Below are positions 20,410-34,900 of a stretch of 64,000 bases of DNA, one piece after another (the stretch's first letter is position 1; every line of letters starts with the position of its first letter). The notes under the pieces were generated by a model. That model was not told the origin of the DNA. It searched no databases and saw nothing but the letters and a program-made list of their open reading frames with translations. The position numbers were made by a program, and so were the translations under genes. Source of the DNA: Combretum micranthum (Eukaryota > Streptophyta > Magnoliopsida > Myrtales > Combretaceae); contig JAMXBD010000577.1 of NCBI GenBank assembly GCA_024138025.1, positions 620,001 to 684,000 of the forward strand, in the 5' to 3' direction.

Positions 20410-23400
20410 TGTAAGCCCCTAATTTTGTAGGGTAATAATCAATTCCAAAGCCTAAACCGAAAAGTCAACTGGAGACCTTAAGTCAACAAATTTCTAGAAA
20501 ACCCTAGTAGTTTAGATCCGGCAATCCCACGTTCCTAAACCAAGGGGTCGAAATATGAGTGAAGAGTGTAGTTTGGTTCTTAATGATATTATAAGGCATA
20601 AAAAGATCAGATTAGCAAATTTTCGGTCTATTTCGAACCTGATCGGATACAAACTTGGAAAAGCATGTCCCGGGCTCGAAATATTAAATATATTATATTA
20701 ATACCATTAGACTTATAATTTCATGAGATTTCCAAATATATCTGTTATATAATTTTTTGGATTATAAAAGTTACAGTTATAACATTTTTGTTGTATTTTC
20801 ATTACTATCGGTACTTTAAATGTCTAATATACTTTTTGAATTCTTCTACACTATTCATCAAGTACAACTACCCATAACCTATTTTTTACATCTTACATCC
20901 TACTCTTACAATTTCATTATTTTCCTTACAAATTACTTTTCTAATATAACTTTTACTACTTAAATTACTTATTTAATTTCAAAACTTACACAACACACTT
21001 TTCTCTCTCTCTCACACCTCTAGGATCGGCGCCCCCTCTCCTTCTCTCCAATTTGTTTTATTTTCTTTTGTTAAAGTAAAGCAAATCCTAATTCATTTGT
21101 CTATATATATTCCTTTATACCAACTTTACTTCACTTTTTCACTTTTCACTTAACCAAACTCTTGCAAAAAATAGTTCTCTCTCTTCCTTTCCCCTTTCAA
21201 AACCATGACACACACATACACACACTTACATATTTTTCTTCAAGTTTCTTGTTCCAATCATCCAATAGGTAATAGATCTATTCTTTATTACCTTAAAAAC
21301 ATGTAATGGCAAGTTCGTTCATGTGTGATTCACTCAAGATCCCTATGAGCTTCAAGCTAGGGATGTGTAAACACTTGAACAAGAGATTCTTGTCATCACA
21401 ATGTTATAGATCTTGTTATTTGAGTTACTTTGCTATTATCTTGTTGATTTATCAAGTTATGTTGATTTTATTAATGATTTGTGCATATATTCATCATCTA
21501 CTCATATTCACATAACATCATAGTGTTCATGCATTTATGCTAGTATAGTAAACTAGATCTAGTTGTTTTGAGTTCATAAATGTATTAGGTTTTTGTTTTA
21601 TGTTCATAAATAACTCATAATAGCTTGATGATAGTAGGAAATATTAGAAAGCTCAAGATCTACTTTAGTTTCAACAAAAATCGTTTTTGAAAATTCGGAT
21701 AAAAATGAACCATATTTAGAAAAGCTATTTTTCAACTTCAAGATGCATATTTTTCATTTAAAATGAAGGGTTAGGGAATAGATATCGTAAATGAATGATC
21801 TTGATGAGAAAAGCTTAGATCTACTAAGGAATATTTTCAAAACAGGAAAAGTTTACAAAAGTTATGTTTCAATCCAAACAAGTTTTAAATTCGTAATAAA
21901 GAAGTCTTGAAGTATAAACACCCATTTTTCAACTCCAAAACAAGATTTTTATTAAAGAAATGGAAGCCTTAAGGAGTAGGTTTGATTAGGAAATGGTTTT
22001 TGAAAGACTAAATGAGTTTTACAAAGGAAATAACCTCAAATGAAAATTTCAAAATTCGGATTTGAAAATGACAATTGTTTAAACACCTATTTTTAAATAC
22101 CAAAATGATGATTTTTATGGAAAAATGAAAGTCCTAGGGGATACATGTAATAAAGACCAAATTTTGACAAGAATAAAAGAGGTTTATCAAAATATAATCC
22201 TAGAATAAGAAATGGTTTCAAAGAATAGATTAAACAAATGTTTTCATTCTTTAAAATTTTTTGTAAAATTCGTAAGTAGGTAAACCACCTATTTAAACAT
22301 CTATTTTCTAACCCCAAAATGAAGATTTTTATTGAAATAATGAAGGTGATGGCTAGGTAGGTCATCAAGGTTGAGTTTTGATAAAAGCAAGTGTGATTTT
22401 ACAAGAATAAAAACTATTTTCTTAAGTCTAGTAAAATTCAAAAGTTTTGCAAAGCAAAATTTTTTCAAAAAGAATTATTGGTATTATACCATTAAGAATA
22501 TACATTTAGATAGTTCATCTCATAACCTTTATGACAATAGCTTGTAGATGTTGCATATATACATGAGCACGTGTAGAGCAAAGTTAGAAAATAATGTCCT
22601 ATACATCCAATTTGACATTATCTAAGTACAAGAGAATTTAGAATTTCCAATACTCATGGATCATGCATGATATTGAGTTATATAGTATATAATAGAGTCT
22701 TACAAGATATAATGATAGCTAAGTATCTATCAAAGCTTTAGTATAATGCTTGGTTTGAAATTAGAAGTTGAATTGTGGAATGGGAATTTCGTATAGTATT
22801 CTGTACACTACTATTCATGGACCAAACGACCTTGTTGTTGAAAATAACTCTAGAAGTAGATAACTATCATCGAATAGGTAGCAATCGGTACATAATATGC
22901 GAGATTCCGAGTTAAAATGACCAAGTTATGGCCGTTTTAAGTTGGAATTTCTCTTAGACGAATTTTGACGAACTTGATAGAATAGAAATTATAAGTTCAT
23001 TCAAACTTCATAGAAATACTCATTAGAGTTATTTCTTTTGATCAGGAGATTAGGAGATGGACTAACCTTCCCGATGACTATTACGATTAAGTGGATTTTC
23101 ACGCATGGCAAAGGAGTTCACTATCTTTAAATTATATCTTATGAATGTGCTTGTAATGTTAGTGGCATTAGAATTAGGCTAAGATAATAAATTAACTGTG
23201 TGTATATGAGTTTTTTTTGGTGATGAATAGATGATAAGAATATCAAAATGAGCTTGTTGTAATATTTGAATGATTTAGCATAGAATTGAATTGTCTACTA
23301 TATCTATGATCACTCATAAACTGTTAAATTATTATGCCATGATCTTAAAATCAAATCGACATGCATACTATATGTGGAGTCACATTGCATAGGTTATTAT

Positions 23401-24250
23401 ACCTTTGTGGGAAGAAGGCATAATATTGGGCAATAAGGGGCCTTTAAACTTGAATGTTGGCGTAATGGAAAAAATTTAATGTTGGCGTATGGGCCAAAAT
23501 TGAAAATGTGTGTGGGGTGGGCACCTGTATCAACCATAATATAAATTAAAAATGTGTGTAGGTGGGTACCTATATCAGCCACATAAAAAGTGAGAAAAAT
23601 TGAAATCGTTGGTCGTATGGGCTGAAACACTAACCCGAATGGAGGACGTAAATCCATTCAACATAAGATTTTTGGAAGATCTTATGTATTGTATGCTCAC
23701 GTACTTGTGCATTTCATATGGTTGTTAATAACTTGTTTGTTATGTATTACTTGTTGAGCATTAAATTTTGGAAGTGGAACTCACTAAGCTCGTAAGCTTA
23801 TACCCTTATAGTTTTCTATTGTAGTATGAATATTTATAGCTATCTCCGAGAGGCCACTTTCCTCAGGTACATCTTTTGGAACTTAAGGAGCTTTTTGAAG
23901 AAGTCAAGACCTAGATGTAGGCATAGACTTCTAGTTAAATCTCCTAAATTGGTATATTTAATGATTGTTGTAAGAGACTTATGAGGATTTAAGAACTCTT
24001 AATCTTTTGACAGGAATATGCCCGTTAGCTCATGTAATAGACTAATCTAGCTATAACTGTTATGATTTACTTTCTTATTGCTATGTATGTCTCCTTAAAC
24101 TATTACGATTCAAAGTATGGTTCCCTATATGTTGAACGTGAGCCTTGCACCCGGTGTTTAAACTCATGGAGTGACTAAGGTTATTATACTTGAGTTTAGA
24201 TATCGAGTGTAGCGGACTGTCGCGTTTAGGGTACCCTTTGGAGCGTGACA
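20410..24250 (+). mobile_element. Solo LTR (F2), 3.84 kb, perfect target duplication TTGAT
   Basis: Starts TGTAAGCCCC, ends GGGTACCC-TTTGGAGCGTGACA, and is flanked by TTGAT at 20405-20409 and 24251-24255. Features in order: pyrimidine-rich CGGCGCCCCC box (21025-21048), TATATATA box near 21102, possible donor AG/GTAATA (21267), repeat cassette (about 23450-23580), hairpins at 23638-23658 and 23662-23686, third hairpin TAAGC...GCTTA near 23787, and acceptor-like TAG at 23822-23824. Ends and orientation relative to R1 show it inserted into that LTR in the opposite direction. Confidence 0.92.
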
Positions 24251-24533
24251 TTGATGATCTATATACCTAATACCTTTATTATCTTAATAAAATCCTTCTT
24301 TAAATGTTAGAAAATAGATGTTTAAATGTGGGTTTTGCCTAATGACGAATTTTACATAATTTTAAGAAACGAAAATATTGTTTATCTAAGTTTGGAAAAA
24401 TTCTTTGTTTTAGGTTTATACTTTGATAAAACAAATTTGCTCTTATACAAATAAAGTCTTTATTGCATCTATTCCCTAAGGCTTATTTTTCTGTTGAAAT
24501 CCTCATTTGATATTTGGAAATAGGTATTTAAGT

Positions 24534-24649
24534 GGTGATTATTTTTAGATCTGAATTTTAGGAAATTGTTTTTGAGATTATTTCATGTGAAAAAAAACTC
24601 ATTTAATCTTTCTAAATTAGATCATAATCAACCTATCCTAGACCGAGTC
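24534..24649. repeat. Left copy of a long direct repeat flanking the next LTR
   Basis: About 107-116 bases starting GGTGATTATTTTTAGATCTG are nearly identical to 28839-28950. The left copy has a longer A run and a few changes near its right edge. Both copies are R1 LTR sequence. Confidence 0.85.
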
Positions 24650-27600
24650 AAAACACTGGAAACGAAACCCTAAAAATTGAACCAAGTTAAAACTTAATTC
24701 CAAATAAGAACAAAAACGTTTTCTCAATCTTGAGAAAACAAGAACCCCTGAAACAAAATATAAAGTCCAATTACCGATATAATCAACGTCCGTACGTCGA
24801 TTTACCCAATTCCTAAAACGCAAATCGAAACAATAGATCCAAATACCGCTTAACAACGAGATAATAAAATCCTAATTCCTTCAGTAAAATTTTAGAATCA
24901 CAAAATCCAAATTTTCCACAAAAGTCAAATTGAGTCAACTCATAAACCTAGACTCGGTTAAACGATCCGAGAACTAAAAACAAATAAATAATCGAATAAA
25001 ATAAGATAAACCACAGACGTCGAGCTAGAAATATAAAACGATCAAAACTCAAAAATTATACGATCTTACGAATAACTCAGTAAAATCGGAAATCAAAACG
25101 GAACCCTAAAAGTCAACAAGCCTACAACGAACCCTAGTGTTTAAGATCCGGCAATCCCGCGTTTTCAAACCCTAGAAAACGAAATTAAGTTAATGGCCTA
25201 GAATAGTTCGTAATAACGTAGGGTAACATAAAAATATCAGATTCGCGAATTTTGAGTGACCTTCGGACCCAAACGGGATCGGTTCTCGAAAAGCGTGTCC
25301 GGAGCTCGGAATATTAAAAATATTCCGTTTATACCAATAGACTCGTAAAAATACAAGGATTCCAAAAATATCAGTTTTGGAATTTTTCGGTAGCTAAAAA
25401 TTACAGATATCGCATTATTACGCGTATTTTTATTACTACCGGTACTTTAATTGTCTAGTCTACTATTCATAGTACTTTTCTACTATTCATTACTATTCAC
25501 CTATCTCTACTTTTTCTTACACCTACATATCTATTTTCTTACTTTTTTCATTTCCAATACACTTTATTCACATCAACTTTACACATTACTTCTTTATTAC
25601 ACAAACAAATAAAATAAAAACAATTTCTCCCCTCTAAAGCTCAAAACCGGCGCCCCCTCCCCTCTTGCATCCATTTATTTTTCTTTTTCAAATTATTTAA
25701 TTACATCAAAAATTCACTCCAAAAATTCTATAAATACCCCCTTCCTTTCATTCTTTCACACAATTCATTCACTACCAAAACTCTCTCAAAATCTCTCCAC
25801 AAATTCTCTCTTCAAGAATTCTCTCTACCAAAACTCTCTCAAACCAATTCCTCACAAAAATCATCCTCATACATAAACTATCTACCACATATTACTACTC
25901 ACATAATACCCATTTCATCTACCACCTTCATACCTCTTACATACCTTAGGTAAATATTTATTCCATCTATTATTCATCCATGTCATGTAACTTAACATGA
26001 CTATGGTGTTGTTTTGAAACTCATATGAGTAGTAAAAGCAACAACATGTTCATGTTTTGTTCTTGTACATAAGCTTCCTATTTTATTATGTTGTTATTAT
26101 TATTTGCTTATATATATAGTATTATGTTATTATGTATATATATTTATTTAGAGCATATAAGCTCATTTGTTATTTATTTATTTTCAAGTTATGCAATTTA
26201 TTTATTTTATGTTGATATTAAGACTAGTCTTTCTAGTCTTAGACTTGTCCATATCAAGTCAAAACAATCTTTTATTTTTCTCTTTAAATCTTTCGGGACT
26301 AGTCCATTCTTAGTCCCGGGATGCCTTGATAAAGCTAAGGCTCCAATACTTGATCGGGATTCCTTGATGAAGCTAAGGTTCCCAATGCTTGATATTTTAT
26401 TTTCTTGCTCATTAATTATTTTTAGTATTTTCTTATGTTCTTATTATTTTATATGCTCATGATACTTGCATTTGCATAATGTTAATGTCTCAACTAGTCT
26501 AAAAATAGAATCTTGTTTTACTAAATGAGCTCAAAGCTAAGTTTCCAATTATATGATTTACCACAAAAACATGAAGTTATTATCAACAACCTAGAAATAG
26601 AATAATACAAGTTTTCTCAAGTTTTCTTAAATAACAAAAATAGTTTTATCAAAAAACGTAAGAAATAAATGTTTTCCTTGTATTTTATGGTAATCTAAGT
26701 TTTTAGAAAAATAAATCGTTCATATTGAAAGTTTGAGACTTAAATTCTTTTCTAAAACTAAGGAACAAACTAGTTTTCAAAGTTAATATAAAAATCAACT
26801 CATAAGGAACCCACTTAGGAAAAGTAATGATTTTTAAATTCTAAAAAAAGAACTTGTTTTCAAAAGAATATAAATAAAGTAAGGTTAGCAATAATGGATT
26901 TTATCAATAAAGATGATTCTTTTCAAAGAAATGAAAGAACAAGTTTTAGAAAGCAAAAGCTTATATTTTAGAAATAAATATAAGAAGACAAGATTCATTT
27001 TCTAAAAACCATCCTAAATACAAAAATTTATAAAAAGGTTTTTATCAACTTAATATACTTTTGATGAATTTGAACTTTAATCACTAGAAGGAAAATTTAA
27101 TACAAGACTAAAGGATTAAGGAAAAATTCAACTTGTTTTGGAAGAAGAAATGAAGAAAATAAAATAAGAATATACTCATTTATAACAACCTAGGAAAAAT
27201 ATAAAGTTTCTTTAGATACTTGAAAGGAAATTTTCAAAACTAAGGTTTAAATGAATTGTTTTATGAAATAAATTGTTGAGACACTACCATTGGGATTTTG
27301 CATATAAAGTGAGCATACCTATATATTCAAAAGTGTTTATCAAATATATATTTATATTGTTACAAAAGGATTTTCTTTAAAATGGAGTTGAGTTAGAAAA
27401 TGGATTTTGCAAAAGTTTAGAAAATTCGTTTTAAATCTGTACCTGACGTTTTCGGAACCCAAATGACCTTATATGACAAAGATAACCTTAGAAATGGATA
27501 GATCTTTTCGAATAGGTAGAAAACGGTATATCATATGCGAAATTCCGAGTTAAAATGAGCAAGTTATGGCCATTTTAAGTTGGAATTTCTTCTTATACGA

Positions 27601-28838
27601 TTTTACCACGATTTTAAGTAAAGTTTAGAATCTCCAAGAATAGAAATTCATGGAAGACTTATCCCGGGTATTTCTTTTGTCTAGGTGACGAAGGATACGA
27701 GAATACCCTACCCGAGGATTACTACGACTAAGAAGATAGCGAAATGGACGAGTGAGTTATTCCTTCTAATTCGTTACCTTGCTTGTGCTTGTAATGTAGT
27801 AGCATTAGTATACTAAGAAAAGATAAAAACGAATATATTTGGGGATTTCGGATTTGCGTATATATGATTCTATGTTTATGCGTGAATGAGAATTAAGAAT
27901 ATCGCAACTTCGATCTGCTTGTTTAAATAATTTTGTTTACTTACTTGTATGATTGTTTATTGTTGCTAAATTGATTGATCGCCCTAATAAACCTTAATAA
28001 GGTTTGACCTAAGAACAATAAAACGTTCACGCATAGCATCCATCGAGTCACATCTATTTCGAAGGCTGCTACTCCTACGCGTAGAGTTGGATTGGCTGTG
28101 ATCGTGCGGTGCCACGGGCCATGTTCCTTCCTGGAGAATCCAAATCGGGGGAAAGCGACTCTAGGTTCGGAGCCGAGCCAACCGAACGCTGTGGGTGAGG
28201 ACCTGGGGACTAGCAGTAGAAGGTCGAGGACCTTCAACCCGATTCCCTAACCTTTGATACGGAGGGGTAAATCCGTTCTATATATGGTTTCCGGATGACT
28301 ATATATATTCGCGTAATCATGTGATTGTTGCATTGTATGCATAGCATATGTGTGATTAAATAAATAAACTTGTTTGAAAATGTGGTGCGAATGAAAAGGA
28401 ATATCTCACTAAGCTAGTTGTAGCTTATACCCCTATAGATTTTGTTGAAACAGGTATATTCGTGGATTGAATTTGAGAATCATAACATTAAGGAAGTCAT
28501 GGACGGATGATTAAGGATATGGAATCATACGATGAAGAAATTTTGTAAGGTTCTTTATATGTGCTAACCTATATGATTAGAGACGTATATTTAAAGATAA
28601 CAGAAGAACATGCCCTAAGAATTGAAATGTGATATGCTTATGTTTATATTAAGTATTCTCCTTGCCTTGCTACTTATTTATTATCAATGTAAATTGCGTA
28701 CTCCGATGCGTCCCCTTGGTTGTGATGTACGCCTTGTACATAATATGGAAGCCTTTGCATGACTAAGGTAGTCATTCCTAGGCTTTAGTATTGTGTACGG
28801 CGGACTGCCACGTTTAGGATACCCCTCGGGGCGTAACA
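24650..28838 (+). mobile_element. Tekay-like LTR (F3) with about 430 extra bases at its 5' side
   Basis: The right end, GGGGCGTAACA, is the family LTR end. The U3 homologous to its sisters begins near 25080 (AACCCTAAAAGTCAACAAG, then GATCCGGCAATCCCGCG). TATAAATA lies at 25729-25736, a possible donor AG/GTAAAT at 25948, a hairpin at 25982-26001, the paired hairpins at 28259-28307, TAAGCTA...TAGCTTA near 28404 and an acceptor-like CAG at 28451-28453. The 24650-25080 stretch is CA-rich, does not match the sister LTRs and has no TG start. A GC-rich island (about 28060-28230) replaces the usual repeat cassette. Confidence 0.75.
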
Positions 28839-28950
28839 GGTGATTATTTTTAGATCTGAATTTTAGGAAATTGTTTTTGAGATTATTTCATGTGAAAAAC
28901 TCATTTAATCTTTCTAAAATTAGGTCATAATCAAACCTACTCCCTAAAGG
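28839..28950. repeat. Right copy of the long direct repeat
   Basis: Begins exactly at the end of the F3 LTR and repeats 24534-24649. It continues into the remaining R1 sequence. Confidence 0.85.
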
Positions 28951-31900
28951 TTTCATTTCTTCAATAAAACTCTTGTTTCAAGGTTGGAAAATAGGTGTTT
29001 TCTTGGCATTTCACCCTACTTACGAATTTCAAATTTTTGTTGAGGCTGAAACATGGATCTAACTTAACTTTTGTAACATTTTTCTTGTTTTGAAAATTTC
29101 TCTTAGTTAAACTAAGCTCATCTTATAAAAATCACTCCTTTATGATACCTATCACCTAAGCCCATCATTTTACATGTAATATCTTCATTTTGAAGTTGAA
29201 AAATAGGTTTTCTAAATGGTTGTATCTCAAGATCCAAATTTTAAAAATCACTTTTGGATAGAAACAAAATGGATCTTGAGTTTTGGCAACATCTTCATCA
29301 AGACTATCATATTACAAATCCTTTATGTATGTAAAACAAGTAACTATAGCATTTAAATACTCTAAACAAGTAGATCTACTATATTACTCACGTCATGGAT
29401 GCAAATACCACCTAAACAATATGTAGATGAGAGTAAAAATATAAATATATGCACAAAATTTCTATAAGAGTAATATATAACAATAATATAGAAAAATAAT
29501 AGCAAGATAACTTAGCTTTCAAGATCCACAACATTGTGATGATAAGGATCTCATGCTCAAGTATTTCCACATCCCTAGCTTAAAGCTCATGGGGATTTTA
29601 GTAGAACCACACATGTATGATCTTGCCATTACATGTTTTAGTATATAAAGACCAAGATCTATTACCTATTTAGATGTGTGGAGTAAGAAAACTTGAAGAA
29701 AATTTGTGTGTGTATATGTGTGTGAGGGGGAGAAGTCACGGCACACAGAGAGGAGGAGAGGGAGAGAAATTTTTTTTTCCAAAGTTTGATCTTTTGAAAT
29801 AAAAAAGAGAAAGTGAAAAAGTGAAAGGTAAAAGAGAGTTTATATAGGAAATATATTAGGGTTTTTGTGAGGTTAAATAATTGAAGAAAAATCAAACAAA
29901 TGAGAGAGGGAGTGAGGGAAGGGGGCACTGGTTTTGGGAGAGGGGGGAGAGAGAGTTGTTTTAATTTAGTTTGTGTAATAAAATTAAAATTTAATAAGTT
30001 ATTTTCGTGATAAAAGTTGTATTGGAAAAGAAAATGTTAGGAATATAATGTGAAGATGTAGAATAGGTTGTAAGGATATAAGAATAAGGTATGAGTGATT
30101 GTACTTGGTGAATAGTGTGAAAAAAAAATCAAAAAGTTGGTTAGACAACTAAGTTACCGGTAATAATGAAAATAAGATAAAAGGGTTATAACTTTAATTT
30201 TTATAACCCGAAAAATTATTATAAATATATTTTTGAATTCCTTACTAAATTTCAGTTCTAAAGAGTCCTATATATTAATTTTCTATTTCCGAGTCTCGAG
30301 GATCGATTTTCGAGATCAGATCTCGATCGGGTCCAAAACGAATGAATTGTTCTGACCTTTTATGTTTTGATAAATTATTTATGGCTATATTCTATAGTTA
30401 ACTCATTTCTATTGTTTCAGGGTTTCGCTCTCGGGATTGTCGGATATAGGGTTTCTAAGTCCAATTGGTCCAAGGGTATTCTCTTAAGGTTTCGGTTTGC
30501 GGTTCCAATTTCAAAAACCGAATTCAAATTGCTAAGAAAACAAAGGCTTACAATTTAAGTTGAAAAGAGGAATGGGTGGTAAGCTTTTGTGCAACAAAGA
30601 GGAGAGAAAGAGAAAAAAAATGAGAGAAAAGAGAGAAATTTGAAGGAAGTTGTAAAGTATTGAATGGGAGAGGTATAGTAGGCATTTATAGAGACAAATG
30701 GGAGTATTTTAGTTGGAACAAACAATTTGAAAAATTTTAAGAAAAGTTGCTGTAGCATGGTACTACAGGCATGAATAGTGGCTGTAAGGAAAAAAAATCA
30801 AGTGAAAAGTGATAAATTTGATATGTGATGAGATAACTTGTAAAAGTGGTAAATAGGGTATGGAGTGCAAGAAATATGCACAAATTATGAGGAAAAAATT
30901 TTGCACCAAGAAATGACAGAAAATAATACAAATAGTAATGAATAGTAATAGTAAAATACCATATAAGTTACCGGTAGCGATAAAATACACATATATGGGC
31001 TATATCTGACATTTTTATAAGCCGTAAAAATTATATATGATATTTTTATAAAATGATAAATCATTAAATGATTTTTGAAAGATGAATTGATATTATTTTA
31101 TCATTAATTATTATCTAGTTTTGTTATCTCTATTTGCATAGTAGCGATCGGCTGCGAAAACTGTTTGGTTGATGAAATTTGATCTGAAAATTTAGATATC
31201 ATATTATAGAAAATAAACTTTCATTATTTTATTACTAAATATTAATTAAATTATGTTGTCTCGATTTATGTGTTCGTGATTGGATACGGAAAATGATACC
31301 ATAAAGGTTTAAAACGATCGAATTTTTAGACTATCTAACCTTTTTAAGGTTTATACTATATATATGATTCATAATTTGAGTTCATAATATTTTTCTAATT
31401 AATTTATCATTTAATGTTTTTTAGAAGTTATCCGATAGAGTTTGGTTTTTATAAGGTTTACGATTGACTCGATTTGACTTTAAGATTTTGGTTCTGTTTT
31501 TGAGTATGAAGTTTTACTTATAAGATCACTACAAAATTTTAGGAGTTTACATTTATAGGAAAGTATTTCTTATTATTTTACTAGTAGATATTATTTGGAT
31601 CAATTACCACGATTTGCATGCTAGAGATAAAATGAGTGAAATATGTAGCGTAATGTTTTCGGATCAATTGAGTTATTCGATCATTTTTCAGTTATATGTT
31701 TTTGCTAGACGATTTACTTATGGGGTTTTAGGTTTTATTTAATTCATCCAATAACTTAGGATTATTGAATTTTTATCTGATCCCGTTTATGGTTTTCAAG
31801 GTTTCGAAATTTTTAGGAATCCAAGTTTGATTTAATTTATATGATATTATATGTCATAAAATTGATTTGATTCCATCTAAGGTTTCTAAGATTTTCGTAT

Positions 31901-34900
31901 GATCTAATATGATTTTAAGACTTTGGTTCTAATGTGAATTTTAGGATTCATGATGTGTTTTATTTATTTTATTAAAATTCTAATTAATCTTCTGATATGA
32001 TCTTGGTCTGTATTATTTAATTAATATCATACTATTTTCTTGATTAACGTTTTTACTTCCTTATTATAATTATCGTAATATGGTATTTATCGTATCAAAT
32101 GATTTGTTAAATATATAGTTTGTGCCGATAATTGTAAGTTTTCTTAATTAGCCTTAGGGTCTTGTTATGTTATAGGTTGTATTGATATTATGATTATGTA
32201 TAAACTTTACTATAATTATTAAATTATAAAGTACTTATCACCATTACAATATTGGAGAAGAATCATATAGCGTTGTTACAAGTTGATAAGTTATCAAGAT
32301 TATATATTATTGGTACTAAAATAATTATGATCTTATATAATTAATATTGTTAACTTACCAAAATTGTTTTAATATGTGGATCAAGTATAGTATATTATTT
32401 ATCATATGATAAAATGATCTTGTTTATTTTTACTACAACACATATATTGTTAGTTACAATATATTTTTGATATTATTAACGCTACTACTATATAAATTGT
32501 AGTAATAATTTATCATATACTTATTATGTGTTATGCGTCAAAGATAACCACATGATTAATTTAATAATATATAATATTTTATGGGTATTATTTTAGAGCT
32601 TTTATTTTTAATAATTACTTGTGTTATATTTTGAATATTTCCAAATGTATTAAATTATGTACATGATTTGAGTGACTTCTAAAAGTTCTTTTACTTACTA
32701 AAGGAGGTGGTGTTATTTGTTTCTTTAAGAGGGTTATGATCATTATTAATTATAAGTTCATAAGAAAATATTTATTTACAATTGTTTTTGGAATTTTACT
32801 CATTAGACATTGTTTGATTCTATGTGTTTGATGCATCTGGATATATATTTATTTTTATTTGCTGGAGTTGAAGTTTTGCTAGTTGATTAATTACGTTATC
32901 TCTTATTAGAGAATTTTCAAGGCATAATTACTATTTTTCGAATTATTTTTTAAAATTGATTGGTAATTCTTTTAAATTTAGTGCTGTCATGCCCCGAATT
33001 TGGTTCAAGGCGTGCCAGCCGCCACGTATAACACTTACGCATTATACGTTAAGGCTAACCTAATCTACAGTTTATCGTGATCGTTGCTAAACAGATTTTA
33101 GATTCTAAAATCGTGGAATTGGATTTTGAAAATAACTAGAGTTGCAGCGGAAAGAAATATATTTCTTTAAAATGATTTTTGAATAGGCTACTTTCTTGAG
33201 TAGATCATTACATATAATAAAGTAAATTTCTCAAAACAATTTTCAGATAGGCTATTCTTGTGAGTAGACAAACGTTTATAAACAAATATCATACCATCAG
33301 GTGTCTCAAAGTACATAGTGTTTGGTATCTCAAGATACAACCATGGGCTCATAGATATGCCATCATCAAATCATAAGTTTAAAAAGATGATCAATAACTT
33401 TTATTATAAACAATTCAACGTTCCTAGGCACTTAACTTGTTAACAAGCTCCTTTAGAATCGTCCCATACCCGATAATCACAAGCATCCATATCATCACCT
33501 GAAAAAGAAGGAATGAGCCGAAGCCCAGTACGACAGCAACACAAGCACACACGAGATGAGCACACATGCCTATTCTATATGCAATGCAACAACCAATAGT
33601 TTATATCTTTAAATTAAAGTGCGATAAACAACAGTGGAGCACTCACACTCTGGCAACACGCTGGGAACCTGGGGGTCCTAAGTAGCAGCAACTGCTCAGG
33701 GGATTGATATAGGCAGCCCGAATACCTATATCTCCTACCTCTACAAGTAATAGCCTCGTCTGGGGGTCACAGCCGTTACGCATCTCTACCCATCACAGTC
33801 CATAATATAGTGTAGCTCAACCGGTCCCATAAACGTGAACCACACTACATTACTTCTCTCCGATCCAGGTAGACGTTATCCCGCTATCGTTCCCCCCATC
33901 AGCTACCCACCGTACCACCATGCCCATGGTGGTCTAAGCGCCTAACTACCGTGCTGGCACCGCCTAGCAAGGTTGCCGCCCCTCGGGCCAGGTCTCAAAA
34001 ACGGCCACGCACAAGCAACAAGCAATTATTAAGGTCATCTTTAAGTATTAGTTCCTTTGGCATGCCTACCTTAGCACGCAACACACAAGTCACTGCGTAC
34101 CTGGTGCAAAGTCTGTGCTCCGAATAATCAGAAGATAGACAAGAAGATAAAGCAGAAGGCAGACTCCTAACAAATATCTGCTTCAAAGATTAACTCATAT
34201 AAGCATTTGATTCAATTATCAACTTACATCAAACATGTATTAACCACTTATTTTTCTAGCGAATTTACATTTGAAACAACATGCTCCTCTTATTATTCGT
34301 GGTCTATCATATTTTAGAAATTACGTACTCCTTATCATTTAAGGTTAACCTAACATATTAATCGAAGCCAATTTCAAGTTAGTATGATCATATAGGTATT
34401 CATCAACTAATAGCTAAGTATAAATTGTTGGTTTATGAAGAATTTACTAAGCTAATATTAGTTAATAAATCTATATTAATTTTATCTAATCAAGTTGAAT
34501 ATAATTAACTAGTCAAGTTTACTAAATGGTAATTAGGTCATTTAAAATGGTAAATTCTATAGTATGTCCTATAATCAATCTATTAAACTTTTATTAAGTA
34601 AAACAACTTATTAAAATATAATTATTCTATTTATGTCATTTATAATACATCTAAATGGAATAAGGAATCTAAACTAGTTTCCTATTATGTTTGTACTATC
34701 TTGTGATGTTATATTTATACTTAATTTATTAAATAAATTCATAAAATAAAAATAATTAATTATTTATCTTAAAATTCATAATTTAACATGAAAACACATT
34801 ATTTACATTTATTTCATATTCGTTTGATTAGAATTAATTTACCTTAAATTTCCTCATTTCATTTCCTATAGAAAACTAGTGTGCATCCTAACTTTAATAA

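Larger units (their letters stand above)
18742..30552 (-). mobile_element. Tekay-like LTR (R1), minus strand, split by two younger LTRs
   Basis: On the plus strand it starts TGTCACGCCCC (complement of the LTR end) and ends GGCTTACA (complement of TGTAAGCC). Its own sequence is 18742-20409, 24251-24649 and 28839-30552, about 3.7 kb, with about 107 bases present twice around the inner insertion. Flanks GTTTA (18737-18741) and ATTTA (30553-30557) match at four of five positions, consistent with an aged target duplication. The hairpin module lies at 19282-19330. The minus-strand donor AG/GTAATAGATC is near 29665. It inserted into the R0 LTR. No internal region, so it is a solo LTR. Confidence 0.8.

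Noticed and set aside
27941..28237. 98-codon minus-strand frame in a GC-rich patch of the F3 LTR
   Set aside because: It lies in the variable cassette of an LTR leader. GC richness lowers stop frequency and the frame is not kept in sister LTRs.
24534..28950. Reading the 107-base flanking repeat as a target-site duplication
   Set aside because: LTR integrases make 4-6-bp duplications; recombination between two nearby insertions fits better.
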